DNA from: Multifurca ochricompacta
Taxonomy: Eukaryota; Basidiomycota; Agaricomycetes; Russulales; Russulaceae
Direction: 5' to 3'
Assembly: GCA_022496185.1 (NCBI GenBank)
Contig: WTXG01000161.1
Location: 1-64,000 of the forward strand
Length of the DNA stretch: 64,000 nt
The position numbers and the translations under genes are program-made. Shown here piece by piece: positions 46,034 through 58,830 of this stretch. The notes under the pieces were generated by a model, which was not told where the DNA came from, did not search any database, and saw only the letters and a program-made list of their open reading frames with translations. Positions within the stretch are counted from its first letter, which is position 1, and every line of letters starts with the position of its first letter.

Positions 46034-47611
46034 GCGTCGGTGGCTGAGTGGGGTCCCTGTTGGGGAGGGTAAAGAAAATAGGGCTGCTGGGCCCTGGTCG
46101 TAACATCACATGCTTACTGTGCATTACTAAGTACATCACTAATCAGCTGAGTAAGGTGAGAAAGAAATGTAATAAAGATATTGTAAAAAGTCCGAAACTC
46201 CGGAACCTAATCTAATCTTATCTACAGCTAAAGCAATCCTTAGATGCCTGAAGCATCTCCAGACATGTCCTGTGTCAACATCCCTCCATGGTGAAGGCAT
46301 TGATCATAGATTGGAAATGAGTTGAATGAGCACACTGCTGTTCACAATTGAACAAACATGTCGCCAGCCAGCAATGTTGAGAATGAGTCGATGAGAAGTG
46401 CGGGGTTTGTGAGCTTTGCATGCAAGTTGTAGATTCACTTATGCAGGCTGAAATGCCTGACATATTTGAATGCCTACTTCTGGCATGCTCACACCACTTG
46501 TGTCACTCTCAAGGTCGAGAATATACTCATGTTGCATGGTGGGAAAGTGAAACTGGTGTACAAGGTCTCCAGATTCCAGCTCCTTCATTCCAGCACTAGT
46601 CCAAATCCAGTTACCATAAGATCAAAAGATGATCTAGGCAGAGACTTTGTAAGGCCATCTGCTAGCATCTCTCCAGTGGGAGTTCGCACCAAGTCAATCT
46701 GGTGTGATTCTACATACTCCCTAATGGCATGGTACTTTATTGGTATGTGCTTTGATCGCCTTCCTGTGACAGGGTTTAATGCAAGATCTACTGCACCCTT
46801 ATTGTCACAATGCAGTTGTATGGGTGAATTGACTTCATATCCCAATTCCTGCATGAAAGTCCTATACCATGCTGCCTGATTTGAAGCCTCAGCAAGGCTC
46901 ATGTACTCAGCTTCTGTGGTGGACTGTGCTACTGTCTTCTGCTTCCTGGAACACCAGCTAATGGCTCCATTAGCAAGGAAAAAGACATAGCCTGAGGTGG
47001 AGTGGCAGTCCTCTTGATCTCCCCATGAGGAATCTGCAAAGCCATGAAGGCCTACTTCACCATTCCCTCCAGAATAGCGCAACTTATAGTCTTTTGTAGC
47101 ATTTAGATAGGCTAAGACATACTTTGCTAGTTGCATGTGCTGCTGGGAAGGGTTGGAAGCAAATTGACTAAGGTGTGCAACAGCAAAACTAATGTCAGGT
47201 CTGCTTCCAATCTGCACCCAAAGCAGAGACCGCATTAACTGCTGATACCTCTTAATGTCAGAGGTAGATGCCTGGTCTTCAAATTTGACCAAATGAACAT
47301 CCGTGCCAGAGGGTAGAGGAGTATATACTGGGTTGGAATCCCCCATTCCAAACCTCTCAACTATTGAGGATACATAGGCTGTCTGGTCGATATCCAGTGT
47401 CTTGTTAGGACGATCCCTGGTGATGTTAACTCCAAGGTAGGACTGGATTTTGCCAAGATTGGTCATCTCATATTGGCTAGATAGAGAGTCCTTCAGCCAT
47501 TGAATCTTCTTAGTGGAGGACCCAAGTATAGTGATGTCATCAACATATAAAATGATGAAAAGTGAACCATCCCCCTCTTGGTGATGATACACATATACTC
47601 CTGCATCAGAG

Positions 47612-48107
47612 TGTTGACATGACATGTGTCTTGAGGTGCTTCAGGCATCTAGATTAGGGTCTAAGCTGTGCAAGATTAGATTAGATATAGATTCGGAGTT
47701 TCGGACTTTTTACTATATCATTATTACTTTCTTTCTCTCGATGCGCAGCAGCTGACTGATATACCTTAGTAATCCTGTATAGCATGTGATATCTCACTGG
47801 CCAATGGCCTTTGTCCCTCAGTAGTATATTCTAGTGCATTCCATTGTGCACAGACCATCCCTTGAGTAGTATATAAGGGTGTCTGTTTCGACTCTTACAC
47901 TTCAGAGTTCTCTTCACCTCTGAAGTGTAAGTCCCAGTCTCTCTACTTACTACTTACCTATAACTAACTGTCTCTTGTAGATAACTTGTCCCTAGGTGTG
48001 TAGTATAGTAATATAGAGTTCTCTTCACCTCTGAAGTATAACTTGTCCCTAGCCTTACACGCTAACACCAACAGTCAGTATCACTGCGCGCACATGCCTG
48101 TTTATCA
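47612..48107 (+). repeat. 5' LTR of copia E
   Basis: 496 bp, TGTTGACATGAC...CTGTTTATCA. It contains a TATA-like GTATATAAGG (about 47870) followed by direct repeats of GAGTTCTCTTCACCTCTGAAG, as does the 3' copy. Confidence 0.93.
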
Positions 48108-48127
48108 GGTTATGGGCCCTGCTGCTC
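48108..48127 (+). promoter_or_regulatory. Primer-binding site of copia E (initiator tRNA-Met anticodon arm)
   Basis: GGTTATGGGCCCTGCTGCTC follows the LTR with no spacer. Its first 15 bases are complementary to the anticodon stem-loop of initiator tRNA-Met, not to a tRNA 3' end. Confidence 0.78.
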
Positions 48128-49040
48128 ATTACTGATCTGGAGTTCTTTTTGATCACAGTCCGACAACTTTTCAAGCTCAACAAGCTCTAAAGTTTTCCTC
48201 CCAACAAACTTCCCTTGTGAGCTTCTTACTTTCGTCTCTTTGCCCTTAACTGTCCACAAGGTGGTGCGCTTCATGTGCCCACCTTGATCTGTTTGGCTAG
48301 CCCTTTCTCAAGGGTTCTTGCGAAAGGTGATGAGGGACCCTTAGCAGGTGAAACACCTTAAGCTCCTCATGTGTGCCCTAAGTAAATAGTGTTCATAGTT
48401 GTAGCTGGGTTTTCGTCCCATAGATAGTTTTAGTAGGCCACTTGCCCAGAAGGCTTGAGGCTTTAGGTCTGGTCAATGCTTGGCTCGATCCGTAAGCCAG
48501 GTCTAGCCGCCTGCTGGTAGAGTTTAGGGTCTAGAACAAGGCATGGGTAGTCACTCCCATGACGCTTGGGCTCAATACAAGTAGGCCACACTACTATAGT
48601 ATTTACATAGTAGCTAGAAGGTTTTGTCTCTGGGCAGAAGCATTCACTGCCATATTGTGGGGGTTCGCCCCACCAGAGGAAACCCAATAGTCTACTACAG
48701 TCATGGCCCCAATCATCTAGGGCTAAATCATGGACTCCACCACCAGCACTAGAGGAAGGGCTTTATACCCTTTGTCTCTAGTGGAACTTGCAGTTGGCTC
48801 CTCCATGACATGACTCCCCTTCTATTTACACAGTATCCGCCTGATGTGGCTTTGGGATCTGTTGTAGAATGGGGTTAGACAGCTTCACTATACTACTTAG
48901 AAGTCACACATTGGAGGCAGGACTTTTTTAAGTTCTGAAGCATAGCGCCACAGATTGGATGGGCCCTCTTAAATGAGACCTGGACAACTGGTTCTAACTG
49001 CTCCTTGGAACCAGGATCAAAATTCTTTTAAATCATCTCA

Positions 49041-49802
49041 ATGGCTAACATTGTTTTCCCTTCCACCTTCAAATTCGACAAGCTCGATGGCTCCAACTGG
49101 CCACAGTGGTCGGTATCTTTTACTGCCCTGTTGAGGATAAATGGCATGAGAAGGCACATCACACATGATGGGCCTGAATATGCCAATCCGCCGGTACAAA
49201 AGGATGAAGAAAAGGAAGCGGATTACCAGGCAAGATTTGCTGCCTGGTCGGAACCCATAATCCAAGAATGGAGTAGGGTTGAAGAAGTATTGATGGGTTT
49301 ACTGGTGCTGGTCGTCACCAGTGAAGTTTATTCTCAAGTTGCCTCTGATAGGAAGTATCTGTCAGTCTGCTCAAAGTATGAGCAGCTGGAATCCTTATAT
49401 GGCACTGTAGGTAGCATGGCCACTTACAATTTGTGGTGCTCAGTTTCGTCCTTCCGTTTGGAGGAAGGCAAACAATTTAGGCCCCAATTGCAATGTGTGC
49501 TAGATGCTAGGAATACCCTAAAGGAGAATGGGATGGAGGTCTCTGACCTCCAGATGAGCTTTATTTTGCTCCAATCCCTTCCCCCATCATACAGTGCCAT
49601 TGCTGGCTCTATCCTGGCTTCAGGTCCTCCTGAACGCCTTTCCCCTCAGGACCTCATTCAGAGGTTCCTAAATGAGGAAAGCTGACTTGCCGGCCCCGCA
49701 GGAAGTGGTGTTGGGGCTGCCCTTAACAAGGCAGCCCATGTCAACAAAAATAAAAACAAAAAACAAGTACAATTTATCACGCCACAACCTGCAGGTGCAT
49801 CA
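49041..49802 (+). pseudogene. gag: copia E Gag, truncated by an internal TGA
   Basis: The ATG at 49041 opens MANIVFPSTFKFDKLDGSNW. The capsid-like region (VGSMATYNLWCSVSSFRLEE, SFILLQSLPPSYSAIAGSIL) runs to RFLNEES, then TGA at 49683. Copia D reads through the equivalent site (RFLNEESHLAGPSGSG), so this stop is a mutation. The frame continues after it into the knuckle and protease of pol. Confidence 0.9.
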
Positions 49803-52800
49803 TTGTCCAATGATGTCACTTGCTTCTACTGCCAGAAGCTGGGCCACAAGGCAAATGAATGTTGGCAGAGGAAACAGGATTGGCAGAATGCCGCTGCTGG
49901 GAAAAAGGGCAACCAGAGGAAGGTGCAAGGCGCCAGTACACCATCATCTTCCCACCAAGTAGCTACAATAGTTAATGGTAGTGGAAGAATACAGGAGGTG
50001 CATGAGACACCTCACATTAAACTTTATACCTTGAATGCAACTGAAGAAATCTTTAAAGATGATGGATTTGCTTGGATGATGGATAGCGGTGCCACCACCC
50101 ACTTCACACCCTTTGAATCAGATTTCTATGAATATCTGCCTCATTCAGGACATACTGTTACAGTGGCTGATGGAACTGTGGTCCCAATAGAAGGAGTAGG
50201 AAGCGTGCATATAAGGACCAACAAAAACTATATATTGGAACTTAATAACGTTTTCTACATGCCATCAGCCGGAAATTGCATCTTATCTACAAGTCATATC
50301 ACCAACAGAGGTGGTATGGTCTTATTTGATCAATATAATGTTGCAATAGAGTATAAAGGACAAAGAATAGCAGAAGGAATCAAGGCTGGGGATCTATACT
50401 GGATCCAAGGAACTATAGTGGATAAATCAACCGCTACCCTAAATACTGCATCAACCAGCCTTGATACCTGGCATCTAAGAATGGGGCATATGTCTAAACA
50501 AGCCCTAAAAAGATATGCTCCTGAGGCCATAAAAGGTCTCAGTCTAAAAAATAGCCAAGAGGAAGTAAAGCCTTGTCATGGCTGTGAAATGGGAAAATCC
50601 CATCGCCTTCCTTTCCCTCCCTCTCATAAGCGGGCTTCAGCACTCTTGGAGGTCATTCATAGTGATCTAGTAGGACCACTCCAATGTACCTCGATACAAG
50701 GACATTTATACTTCGCCACTTTCATAGATGACTTTAGCCGTAGTGCTATAGTTGTTCCAATGAAGGCAAAACACTACTTCAAATCGGTCTTTGCAAATGT
50801 TAAGGCATTTCTAGAAAATAAAACAAATAATAAAATAAAGACCTTACATACAGACTGTGGTGGCGAATATGTAAATAATGAGCTGAAGTCCTTACTAAGT
50901 GAGGCTGGCATAGAGCATAAACTTACGATGCCATATTCCCCACAACAGAATGGAAGAGCTGAAAGGTTCAATAGAACCATAATGGAAAAAGCCACTAGCA
51001 TGCTTCATCATGCTGGGCTTTCTCTTGGCTTTTGGGAGTGTGCTGTTTCTACAGCATGTCATATATATAACAGAACTCCCATCCGTTCCAACAAGTGGAA
51101 GACACTGCTAGAGCTTCTGGTTGGGGACATACCAGATGTCTCTTATTTTAAAGTCTTCGGATGTGAAGCATACTATCATGTTCCAGAAAACAAGCGGCAA
51201 AAATTGGACCCTAAGGCCAAAAAAGCTGTCTTTGTTGGGTATGAGCTGAACAGTAAAGGCTACATTCTGTGGGATAGACATACCCGGTCCTTTGTTTCGT
51301 CCAGAGATGTGACGTTCAATGAAGAGTCCTTCCCATCCCACTCTGTAGCGGACAACAGAGATAAAAGACAGGAACAAGTCGTTCCAATTGAAGGAGGGTC
51401 TGTCCAACCCTCACCAGCAATAGCCACAGTTCCTCAGGATCCTGCATATAAGGATACTGAGGTTGAGGAACAGGAGGTAGTGGAGCCTCCTCAAATAAAT
51501 CCTGAGCCTACCACACCCGATAATGAAGAAGACACACACACAGACACTATTTATCAGACACCACGATCCCAAATAATGGAACCCTCCCAACTCCCCACCA
51601 GAACTCGTGCCATTAGAAAGTCATCAAAAAAGGCTATAGGCAGACTTCCCCAACCAGTATTTACTAGGGAAAGTCCATGCTCTGAACGACGGTCAGTGGC
51701 TATACAGGAAGATTTAGATCTTGACACTGTTAGGCCAAGACGTTCACGTTGTCTGAATCCTCGCTTTTATAATGAGGATAATGCAGAGTTTGTGCAGGGT
51801 TCATCCAGACTTGGGACCATGGAATTGCTAAATGCCGCTGGTGTCTCTTATAGAGATCCCCTAACTTTTCAGGAGGCAATGCAGTCTGAGAATGCCACTG
51901 AGTGGCTTGAGGCTTGTCAATATGAAATAGATGCCTTAAATAAATTAAATGTGTGGCGCCTTGAGATCTTCCTAAAGGAAGAAAGGCTGTCAAATCAAAA
52001 TGGGTTTTCAAATTGAAACCAGATGGACAGTTTCGTGCCAGGCTTGTGGCAAAAGGTTTCACTCAAATAGAAGGAGTGGACTTTGACGAAACATTCTCCC
52101 CAGTCGCCAGATTCGAATCACTTCGTTTACTACTAGCATAGCTACACTAGAGGATTGGGAAATCCACCAGATGGATGTCAAATCAGCATTCCTTCACAGC
52201 GATCTGGATGAGGAGATTTATATGGAGCAACCTGTTGGTTTCGTCATTGCTGGTCAAGAGTTTAAAGTTTGTAGGCTACAAAAAGCATTATATGGCCTCA
52301 AACAAGCTTCCCGGGCATGGAATCTTCAATTTCATGCAGTTCTTATTGAACTGGGCTTTACTCGGACGTACTCTGATGCAGGAGTATATGTGTATCATCA
52401 CCATGGGGGGGATGATTCACTTTTCGTCATTCTTTATGTTGATGACATCACTATACTTGGATCTTCAAAAGATAAGATAACATGGCTGAAGGAATCTCTA
52501 TCTAGCTGATATGAGATGACTGACTTGGGAGAAATCCGGTCATATCTTGGTGTTAACATCACCAGAGATCGTCCTAACAAGACGCTGGAAATTGATCAGA
52601 CAGCTTATGTTTTGTCTATTCTTGAGAAGTTTGGGATGAGGGATTCCAATCCAGTATACACTCCCCTACCTACTGGCGTGGATGCACATCTGGTCAAGTT
52701 TGATGGCCAGGCATCTACTTTGGAAATAAAGAAGTACCAACAGCTAATGGGGTCACTGCTATGGGTGCAGATTGGAAGCAGACCCGACATTAGCTTTGCT

Positions 52801-53391
52801 GTTGTGCACCTTAGTCAATATGCTTCCAATCCTTCACAACATCATCTGCGCCTAGCAAAGTATGTTCTAAAGTACCTTAATGCTACTATGAACTACAGGG
52901 TGCGATATTCTGGAGGGAATGAAGAGAGTGGTCTTCATGGCTTTGCAGATTCCTCATGGGGAGATCAGGAGGACTGCCACTCTACTTCAGGCTATGTCTT
53001 TAAACTTGCAAATGGAGCCATATCCTGGTGCTCTAGAAAGCAAAAGACTGTAGCACAGTCCACCACAGAAGCTGAATATATGAGCCTAGCTGAGGCTTCC
53101 AATCAGGCTGCGTGGTATAGGACGTTTATGGAGGAATTGGGATATGAAGTCACTTCACCCATACAACTCCATTGTGACAATAAGGGTGCTGTAGACTTGG
53201 CATTAAACCCTGTCACAGGAAGGCGGTCAAAACACATACCAATAAAGTACCATGCAATCAGGGAGTATGTTGAATTGCATCTAATCGATTTAGTGCGAAC
53301 TCCCACTGGTGAAATGCTGGCAGATGGCTTCACAAAGTCTCTACCAAGAGTGTCACATGAAAGCATGGTTACTAGACTTGGGCTAATATGA
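49803..53391 (+). pseudogene. pol: copia E Pol: protease, integrase, RT, RNase H with frameshifts
   Basis: CCHC knuckle CFYCQKLGHKANEC, protease AWMMDSGATTHFTP, pre-integrase HLRMGHMSKQALKRYAP, integrase with HSDLVGPLQ, HTDCGGEYVNNE (Cys replaces the usual Arg after the Asp) and MPYSPQQNGRAERFNRT. The frame shifts by one base near 51962 and back near 52138. RT continues MDVKSAFLHSDLDEEIYMEQ and VILYVDDITILG. A TGA at about 52507 (after ESLSS) stands where D has Gln. RNase H is open to the TGA at 53389-53391. Confidence 0.92.
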
Positions 53392-53593
53392 GCATGTTCT
53401 CGACCTCGAGAGTGACGCAAGAAGTGTGTGCACGTTGTCAACCTCGAATGTGACATGTGCAACAGAACACGTTTCAGTTTGCATAATACACTTCAGATCA
53501 CTCCTCTCCTCTCGTCAACTCACTCTCACGCCTCTTGAATTGGCGATGTGCTCATTTAACTCATTTTGACCTGATGCCTTAATCATGGAGGGA

Positions 53594-54091
53594 TGTTGAC
53601 ACGACATGTGTCTTGAGGTGCTTCAGGCATCTAGATTAGGGTCTAAGCTGTGCAAGATTAGATTAGATATAGATTCGGAGTTTCGGACTTTTTACTATAT
53701 CATTATTACTTTCTTTCTCTCGATGCGCAGCAGCTGACTGATATACCTTAGTAATCCTGTATAGCATGTGATATCTCACTGGCCAATGGCCTTTGTCCCT
53801 CAGTAGTATATTCTAGTGCATTCCATTGCGCACAGACCATCCCTTGAGTAGTATATAAGGGTGTCTGTTTCGACTCTTACACTTCAGAGTTCTCTTCACC
53901 TCTGAAGTGTAAGTCCCAGTCTCTCTACTTACTACCTTACCTATAACTAACTGTCTCTTGTAGATAACTTGTCCCTAGGTGTGTAGTATAGTAATATAGA
54001 GTTCTCTTCACCTCTGAAGTATAACTTGTCCCTAGCCTTACATGCTAACACCCAACAGTCAGTATCACTGCACACACATGCCTGTTTATCA
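53594..54091 (+). repeat. 3' LTR of copia E
   Basis: 498 bp, nearly identical to the 5' LTR. Differences include ACATGAC/ACACGAC, TTGTGC/TTGCGC and CTGCGCGC/CTGCACAC: transitions at CpG. Confidence 0.93.
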
Positions 54092-55650
54092 CAGAGTACA
54101 TCCGAGTAAAGCTCAGTTCATTGAGAACTGCATGGAATTGCAAGTTCCATGCTCAGGAAGCTTGTTTGAGGCCATACAGAGCCTTCTGCAGCCTACAAAC
54201 TTTGGACTCTTGTCCAGCAACAACAAAACCGACAGGTTGCTCCATATAGATCTCCTCATCCAGATTGCCATGTAGGAATGCTGATTTGACATCCATCTGG
54301 TGGATTTCCCAATCCTCAAGTGCAGCCAATGCTAATAATAGTCTAAGAGACTCAAATCTGGTGACTGGGGAGAAAGTTTCATCAAAGTCCACCCCCTCTA
54401 TTTGGGTGAACCCTTTTGCTACAAGCCTAGCACAAAAGTGTCCATCTGCTTTTAATTTAAAGACCCATTTGGACTTTACAGCCTTTCTACCTTCTGGAAG
54501 GTCTTCAAGGTGCCACACTTTAAGTTTTTCTAAGGCATCAATTTCATATTGACATGCCTCAAGCCAATCACTGGCATTATCAGACTCCATTGCTTCTTTA
54601 AAAGTAAGAGGATCCCTATAGGGGGATCCTGCAGCATTGAGTAGATCCATCTGACCAAGTCTGGAAGAACCCTGCACAAACTCTGCATTATCCTTGTTGT
54701 AGAAGCGAGGATTCAGATGACGATTCCGATTGGGATGTGCAGTATCCAAGTCTAAATCATCTTGGATTGCCCTATCTTGTCGTTCAGAGTGTGGACTTGT
54801 CCTCTGAAAATTAGGTTGAGGAACTCTGCCTGCAATTCTTTCTGATTTTCTAATTGCATGGGTTCTTTTGGGAGGGGAGGATGGTTCCATGACTTGTGAT
54901 GGAGGGGTCTGATATATGGTCTGAGGGTGTGTGGTGTCCACATTACGTGTGGGTGTGGTAGGCTGTGGTGGTAATTGAGGAGGTACAATGTCCTCCTGTT
55001 CCTCTTCTAGGTCTTCCTCATCTTGAGGAGCCTCAGGAACATGTGTAGCAGTTGCTGGTGGTGGTTGGACATTTCCACCAGGTATAGTAAATGAGCCACC
55101 TTCTGTAGGTTGCTCTATAGGTTTATCTGCTCTGCTGTCCTTCACAGAGCGGGATGGGAAGGATCTCTCATCAAATGTAACATCTTGTGAAGAGATGAGA
55201 GACCAGGTACAACTATCCCAAAGTGTATAGCCCTTGGAAGTGGGCTCATACCCAACAAAAATGGCTTCCCTAGCTTTGGGATCTAATTTACGCTGCTTGC
55301 CCTCTGGAACATGATAAAAGGCTTTGCAACCAAAGACCTTGAAATACGAGACATCTGGTTTGTTCCCAACCAGAAGCTCAAGCAGAGTCTTCCACTTATT
55401 AGAATGGATGGGAGTTCTGTTATAAATATGACATGCTGTCTCAACAGCACACTCCCAGAAACCAGGAGACAGGCCAGCATTGTGCAGCATGCTAGTGCCT
55501 TTTTCCATAATGGTTCTATTAAATCTCTCGGCCCTTCCATTCTGTTGTGGACTATACAGCATTGTAAGTTTATGCTCTATGCCATAATCTTCAAGCATTG
55601 CCTTCAGTGCCTTGTTCACATACTCGCCACCACGATCTGTATGAAGACAC

Positions 55651-57077
55651 TAGTGATTGGCAGGGGTAACCCTGGGGTATCCTTGTTGGTACCCGTACCC
55701 GTACCCGTACCCATACCTGTCACTACGGGTATGGGTAACCCACAGGTTACCTGCGGGTCACCTGTGAAAACGCGTGCAAGTTCTTTACTTGCATTGCGCA
55801 TTTTGGATACCTGGCCCGGGACTTCCCAGACCAAGAAGATACACAACGCGTTCATTTGTGGCTGCTTAAGATCCCTCAATGACTCTTATTTTATGTTCAG
55901 AAGATTGAGATAATTCATTATTCCATTTTTATTTTATTATTCTGCTTTCAATTTTATACAAGCACAACTAAAATACAGTATACAGAGATGATTAGATAGG
56001 ATGTTATAGAACATTGGTGAAAAGCCTGTCAGATAACCACACAGAATGCAAAATAATTTGATGAACACATAGCAATTTGCAGGGGTAACCCCTGGATAAT
56101 TGTTTTGATACCTGGGTTACCCATAAAATGAAACGTGTGCAAGTTCTTTACTTGCATCATGCATTTCGGACATCCGGCCCGGGACATCCCGGTCAAGGAG
56201 ATATGCACTTGGACACAATGCATTCATTTATGGCTACTCAAGATCCCTCATTTATGTTCATAAGATTAAGATAATTTATTATTCCATTTTTATTTTATTA
56301 TTCTGCTTTCAATTTTATACGAGCGCGACCGATCTTTGCATTTCTGCACATTTCGGATAAATGGCCCAGGCCATCCTGGTCAAGGAGATAAGCACTTGGA
56401 CACAACGCGTTCATTTATGGCTACTCAAGATCCCTCAAATATTGTTGGTTTATGTTCAGAAGATTAAAAGGATCCTTTATTTACATTATTATTTTATTAT
56501 TCTGCTTTCATTTCATACAAGCACAACTGTCCTGGTGCGTTTAAGTCAACCTTCCTTAATAGGAAGGAGGTCAGACCACCATGCGATGCAATGTAGTTGC
56601 TGCCCCATGCAGCTTGTAGACACATGCGGGCCTTGTTTCAATAAAGTAATTTGATAATTAGATTATAGAATAGTCTATATTAGTCTAGAGTGTATTTTAG
56701 ATAGTGCCAGACTGGCATAATTGGTTGCATGTTAATAAAACAGATGTATCATGGTTTTCAAGAAAGTGGATCACTGATAAGGATTTTATTTTACATCGCA
56801 CTGTTAATTTGCTTTGATATTTTGTAGGATAATACTAGAACATATTTAACACTACTCTGTAGCATACATCAGACAAGATCTTGTATTTTTGTGGCTGCAG
56901 ATGTGTTTTATCTCGGAAATTCTACTGATCTTGTCAATGCATAATCGGTGCCTATACCCGCCAAACCCGCTGCATGGGTACGGGTTTCCACAGGTTGGGA
57001 GCCGTATACCTGTACCCGTACCTGGCAAAACCTGCGGCACTTACCCGCGCAGGTATGAAACCCCTTGACAATCACTA
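55651..57077. mobile_element. Non-autonomous hAT-like element with triplicated interior
   Basis: Ends TAGTGATTGGCAGGGGT and, inverted, TAGTGATTGTCAAGGGGT. The 8-bp target duplication GAAGACAC lies at 55643-55650 and 57078-57085. GGGTAACCC and (CCCGTA)n words fill the subterminal regions. The interior holds three tandem diverged copies of a 200-300 bp unit (starting near 55790, 56110 and 56340), each with CAAGATCCCTCA and TTATTTTATTATTCTGCTTTC. No transposase is visible. It splits D's integrase. Confidence 0.88.
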
Positions 57078-58830
57078 GAAGACACTTGATTTTATGATTA
57101 AATTTATTTTCTAGTAGTGTCTTCAGTTTATTAAAAACTGGTGTGAACAGATCTTTGGACTTCATTGGAACGATTAAAGCGTATCTGCTAAAATCATCCA
57201 AGAAGGTGGCAAAGTATAGATTCCCTTGTATTGAACTGCACTGCAAGGGACCTACGAGATCACTATGAAGGATCTCAAGGGGGGCTGATGCACGCTTTGA
57301 AGATGGGGGAAATGGAAGATGATGGGACTTGCCCATTTCACAGCCATAACACGGCTTGTCTTCCACTTGGCTATTATTAATTTTGAGGCCTTTAACAGCC
57401 TCAGGAGCATATCTCTTTAGGGCTTCTTTAGACATGTGGCCCATTCTTTGATGCCAGATTTCAAGTGAGGCAGATGCAGATGTATGGATACTATTTAGGA
57501 CATGTTTGCCTAGTACCCAATACAATTTGCCAAACTTCCATGCTTCTGCTATAATATTATCACCATATTTAATTGTAGCCTTCTTATTATCAAAGAACAC
57601 AGTTGCCCCTTTTTCTACTAGGGCACTGGCAGAGAGTATTTTATGTCCTCCAGGCATGTGGAGCACATTGCTCAATTCCAGATCAAAACCTTGATCAGTC
57701 CTGATGATCACAGTACCAACTCCATTTGTTTTGACTATGGAGTTGTCACCTAGTGATACTTCATGGGTGGTGTCAACTTTATACATATCAAAGTCTTCAA
57801 GGTTTGGACTGAAATGGGCTGTTGCTCCACTATCAAGCATCCAATAATCTGAGTTGATATCCAGATTATGGGTGTGAACATAAAGGTGAATGTGAGGTGC
57901 TTCTTGCACCTCCTCTATTTTGCCACTACTGTTAACTACAGTGGCTATAGTATGTACATGCTGGGCCTCAGCCCTCTTCTTGTTCCCAGCCTTGCCTTTC
58001 TTGGCATTCTCCAGGTCCTTCTTCTTCTTTGTGCAAGCATTGGACTTGTGTCCAGGCTTTTGGCAATAGAAGCAGACCATGCCTTGTGAACCAGGGGCAG
58101 CAGTGGGAAGTGGTGATAAATTTGTATTTTTTGGTTTTGATTTGACAGGTGCAGCCTTAGATAGGACTGCACTACCACTTCCTGAGGGACCCGCCAGGTG
58201 ACTTTCCTCATTAAGGAACCTCTGCACAAGGTCCTGAGGGGAGAGTTGCTCTGGATCACCAGAGGCCAGTATAGAGCCAGCAATGGCACTGTAGGAGTCT
58301 GGGAGAGCCTTCAACAATATGAAGCTCATCTGGAGGTCATTGACCTCCATCCCATTCTCCCTAAGGGTACTCCTGGCATCCAGAACTCTTTGTAATTGAG
58401 TTCTGAATGTCTGTCCTTCATCAAGATGGAAGGACACCAGGGCAAGCCACAAATTGTATGTGGCCATGCTACCTACAGAGCCATAAAGCCGCTCCAACTT
58501 ATTATACTTCTTGCTAAGAGAAGGATAATTGGCATCAGAAGCTACTTGGGAGTAGACTTCTTGGGTAACATTAAGAAAGAGGAGCCCAATAAGCATTTCC
58601 TCTTCCGCCATCCATTCCCTAAGGATGGGGTCAATAACCTCTTTTTGCATCTTCTCCTTTTCCTCCTTGTCCTCTGGGAGGAGGGGCATGTCAGGGTAGG
58701 GTGTAATGATGTGCCTCCTGAGCCCATTCATCCTCAAAAGGGTGTTAAAATTGGCAGACCAGACCTGCCAGTTTGAGCCATCAAGGCACTCCATCTTGGA
58801 GGAGGGAGGGAAGACGATTGAGGACGGCAT

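Larger units (their letters stand above)
36151..46105. mobile_element. Gypsy-family solo LTR A, itself split by chromovirus F
   Basis: The two pieces 36151-36671 and 46039-46105 add up to about 588 bp, the same length as the F LTRs (587 bp), and read TGTTACGTCTGG...GTCGTAACA. The flanks TCATG (36146-36150) and TCACA (46106-46110) are a target duplication altered by two transitions. No internal coding sequence belongs to A, so it was a solo LTR before F inserted. Confidence 0.82.
35805..46280 (-). repeat. 3' LTR of copia D, split by gypsy A/F
   Basis: Pieces 35805-36150 and 46111-46280 together form about 516 bp and align with the 5' LTR of D (59771-59811 plus 60725-61199). Shared words include TCAGAGGTTAGAAGAACTC and ATGCCTGAAGCATCTCC. 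The break at 36150 corresponds to continuous sequence in the other LTR (61021-61035). Confidence 0.88.
47612..54091 (+). mobile_element. Full-length Ty1/copia element E inserted in D's reverse transcriptase
   Basis: LTRs 47612-48107 and 53594-54091, primer-binding site at 48108, leader, gag (49041), pol (49803-53391), polypurine tract ATGGAGGGA at 53585-53593. The target duplication CAGAG (47607-47611 and 54092-54096) joins the two halves of D's RT exactly. Same family as element G at the window start. Confidence 0.95.
46585..58830 (-). pseudogene. gag-pol: copia D Gag-Pol, one frame broken by a hAT-like element and copia E
   Basis: Pieces 58830-57086, 55642-54097 and 47606-46585 read on continuously when each insertion and one target copy are skipped. 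Gag (MPSSIVFPPSSKMECLDGSNW) is followed by a CCHC knuckle (CFYCQKPGHKSNAC), protease (YWMLDSGATAHFSP), GAG-pre-integrase HQRMGHMSKEALKRYAP, integrase (HSDLVGPL ... YSPQQNGRAERFNRT), RT (MDVKSAFLHGNLDEEIYMEQ, ILYVDDITILG) and RNase H (GFADSSWGDQEDCHSTSGY, STTEAEYMSLAEA). The only small lesion noted is a TGA at about 54155 after GLKQAS, where element E has arginine (CGG). Otherwise D looks well preserved, so it may have been active when hit. Confidence 0.92.

Noticed and set aside
45447..46105. Two adjacent LTRs belonging to one element
   Set aside because: The 67-bp tail at 46039-46105 completes the separate solo LTR A that begins at 36151; the GCGTC duplication separates it from F.
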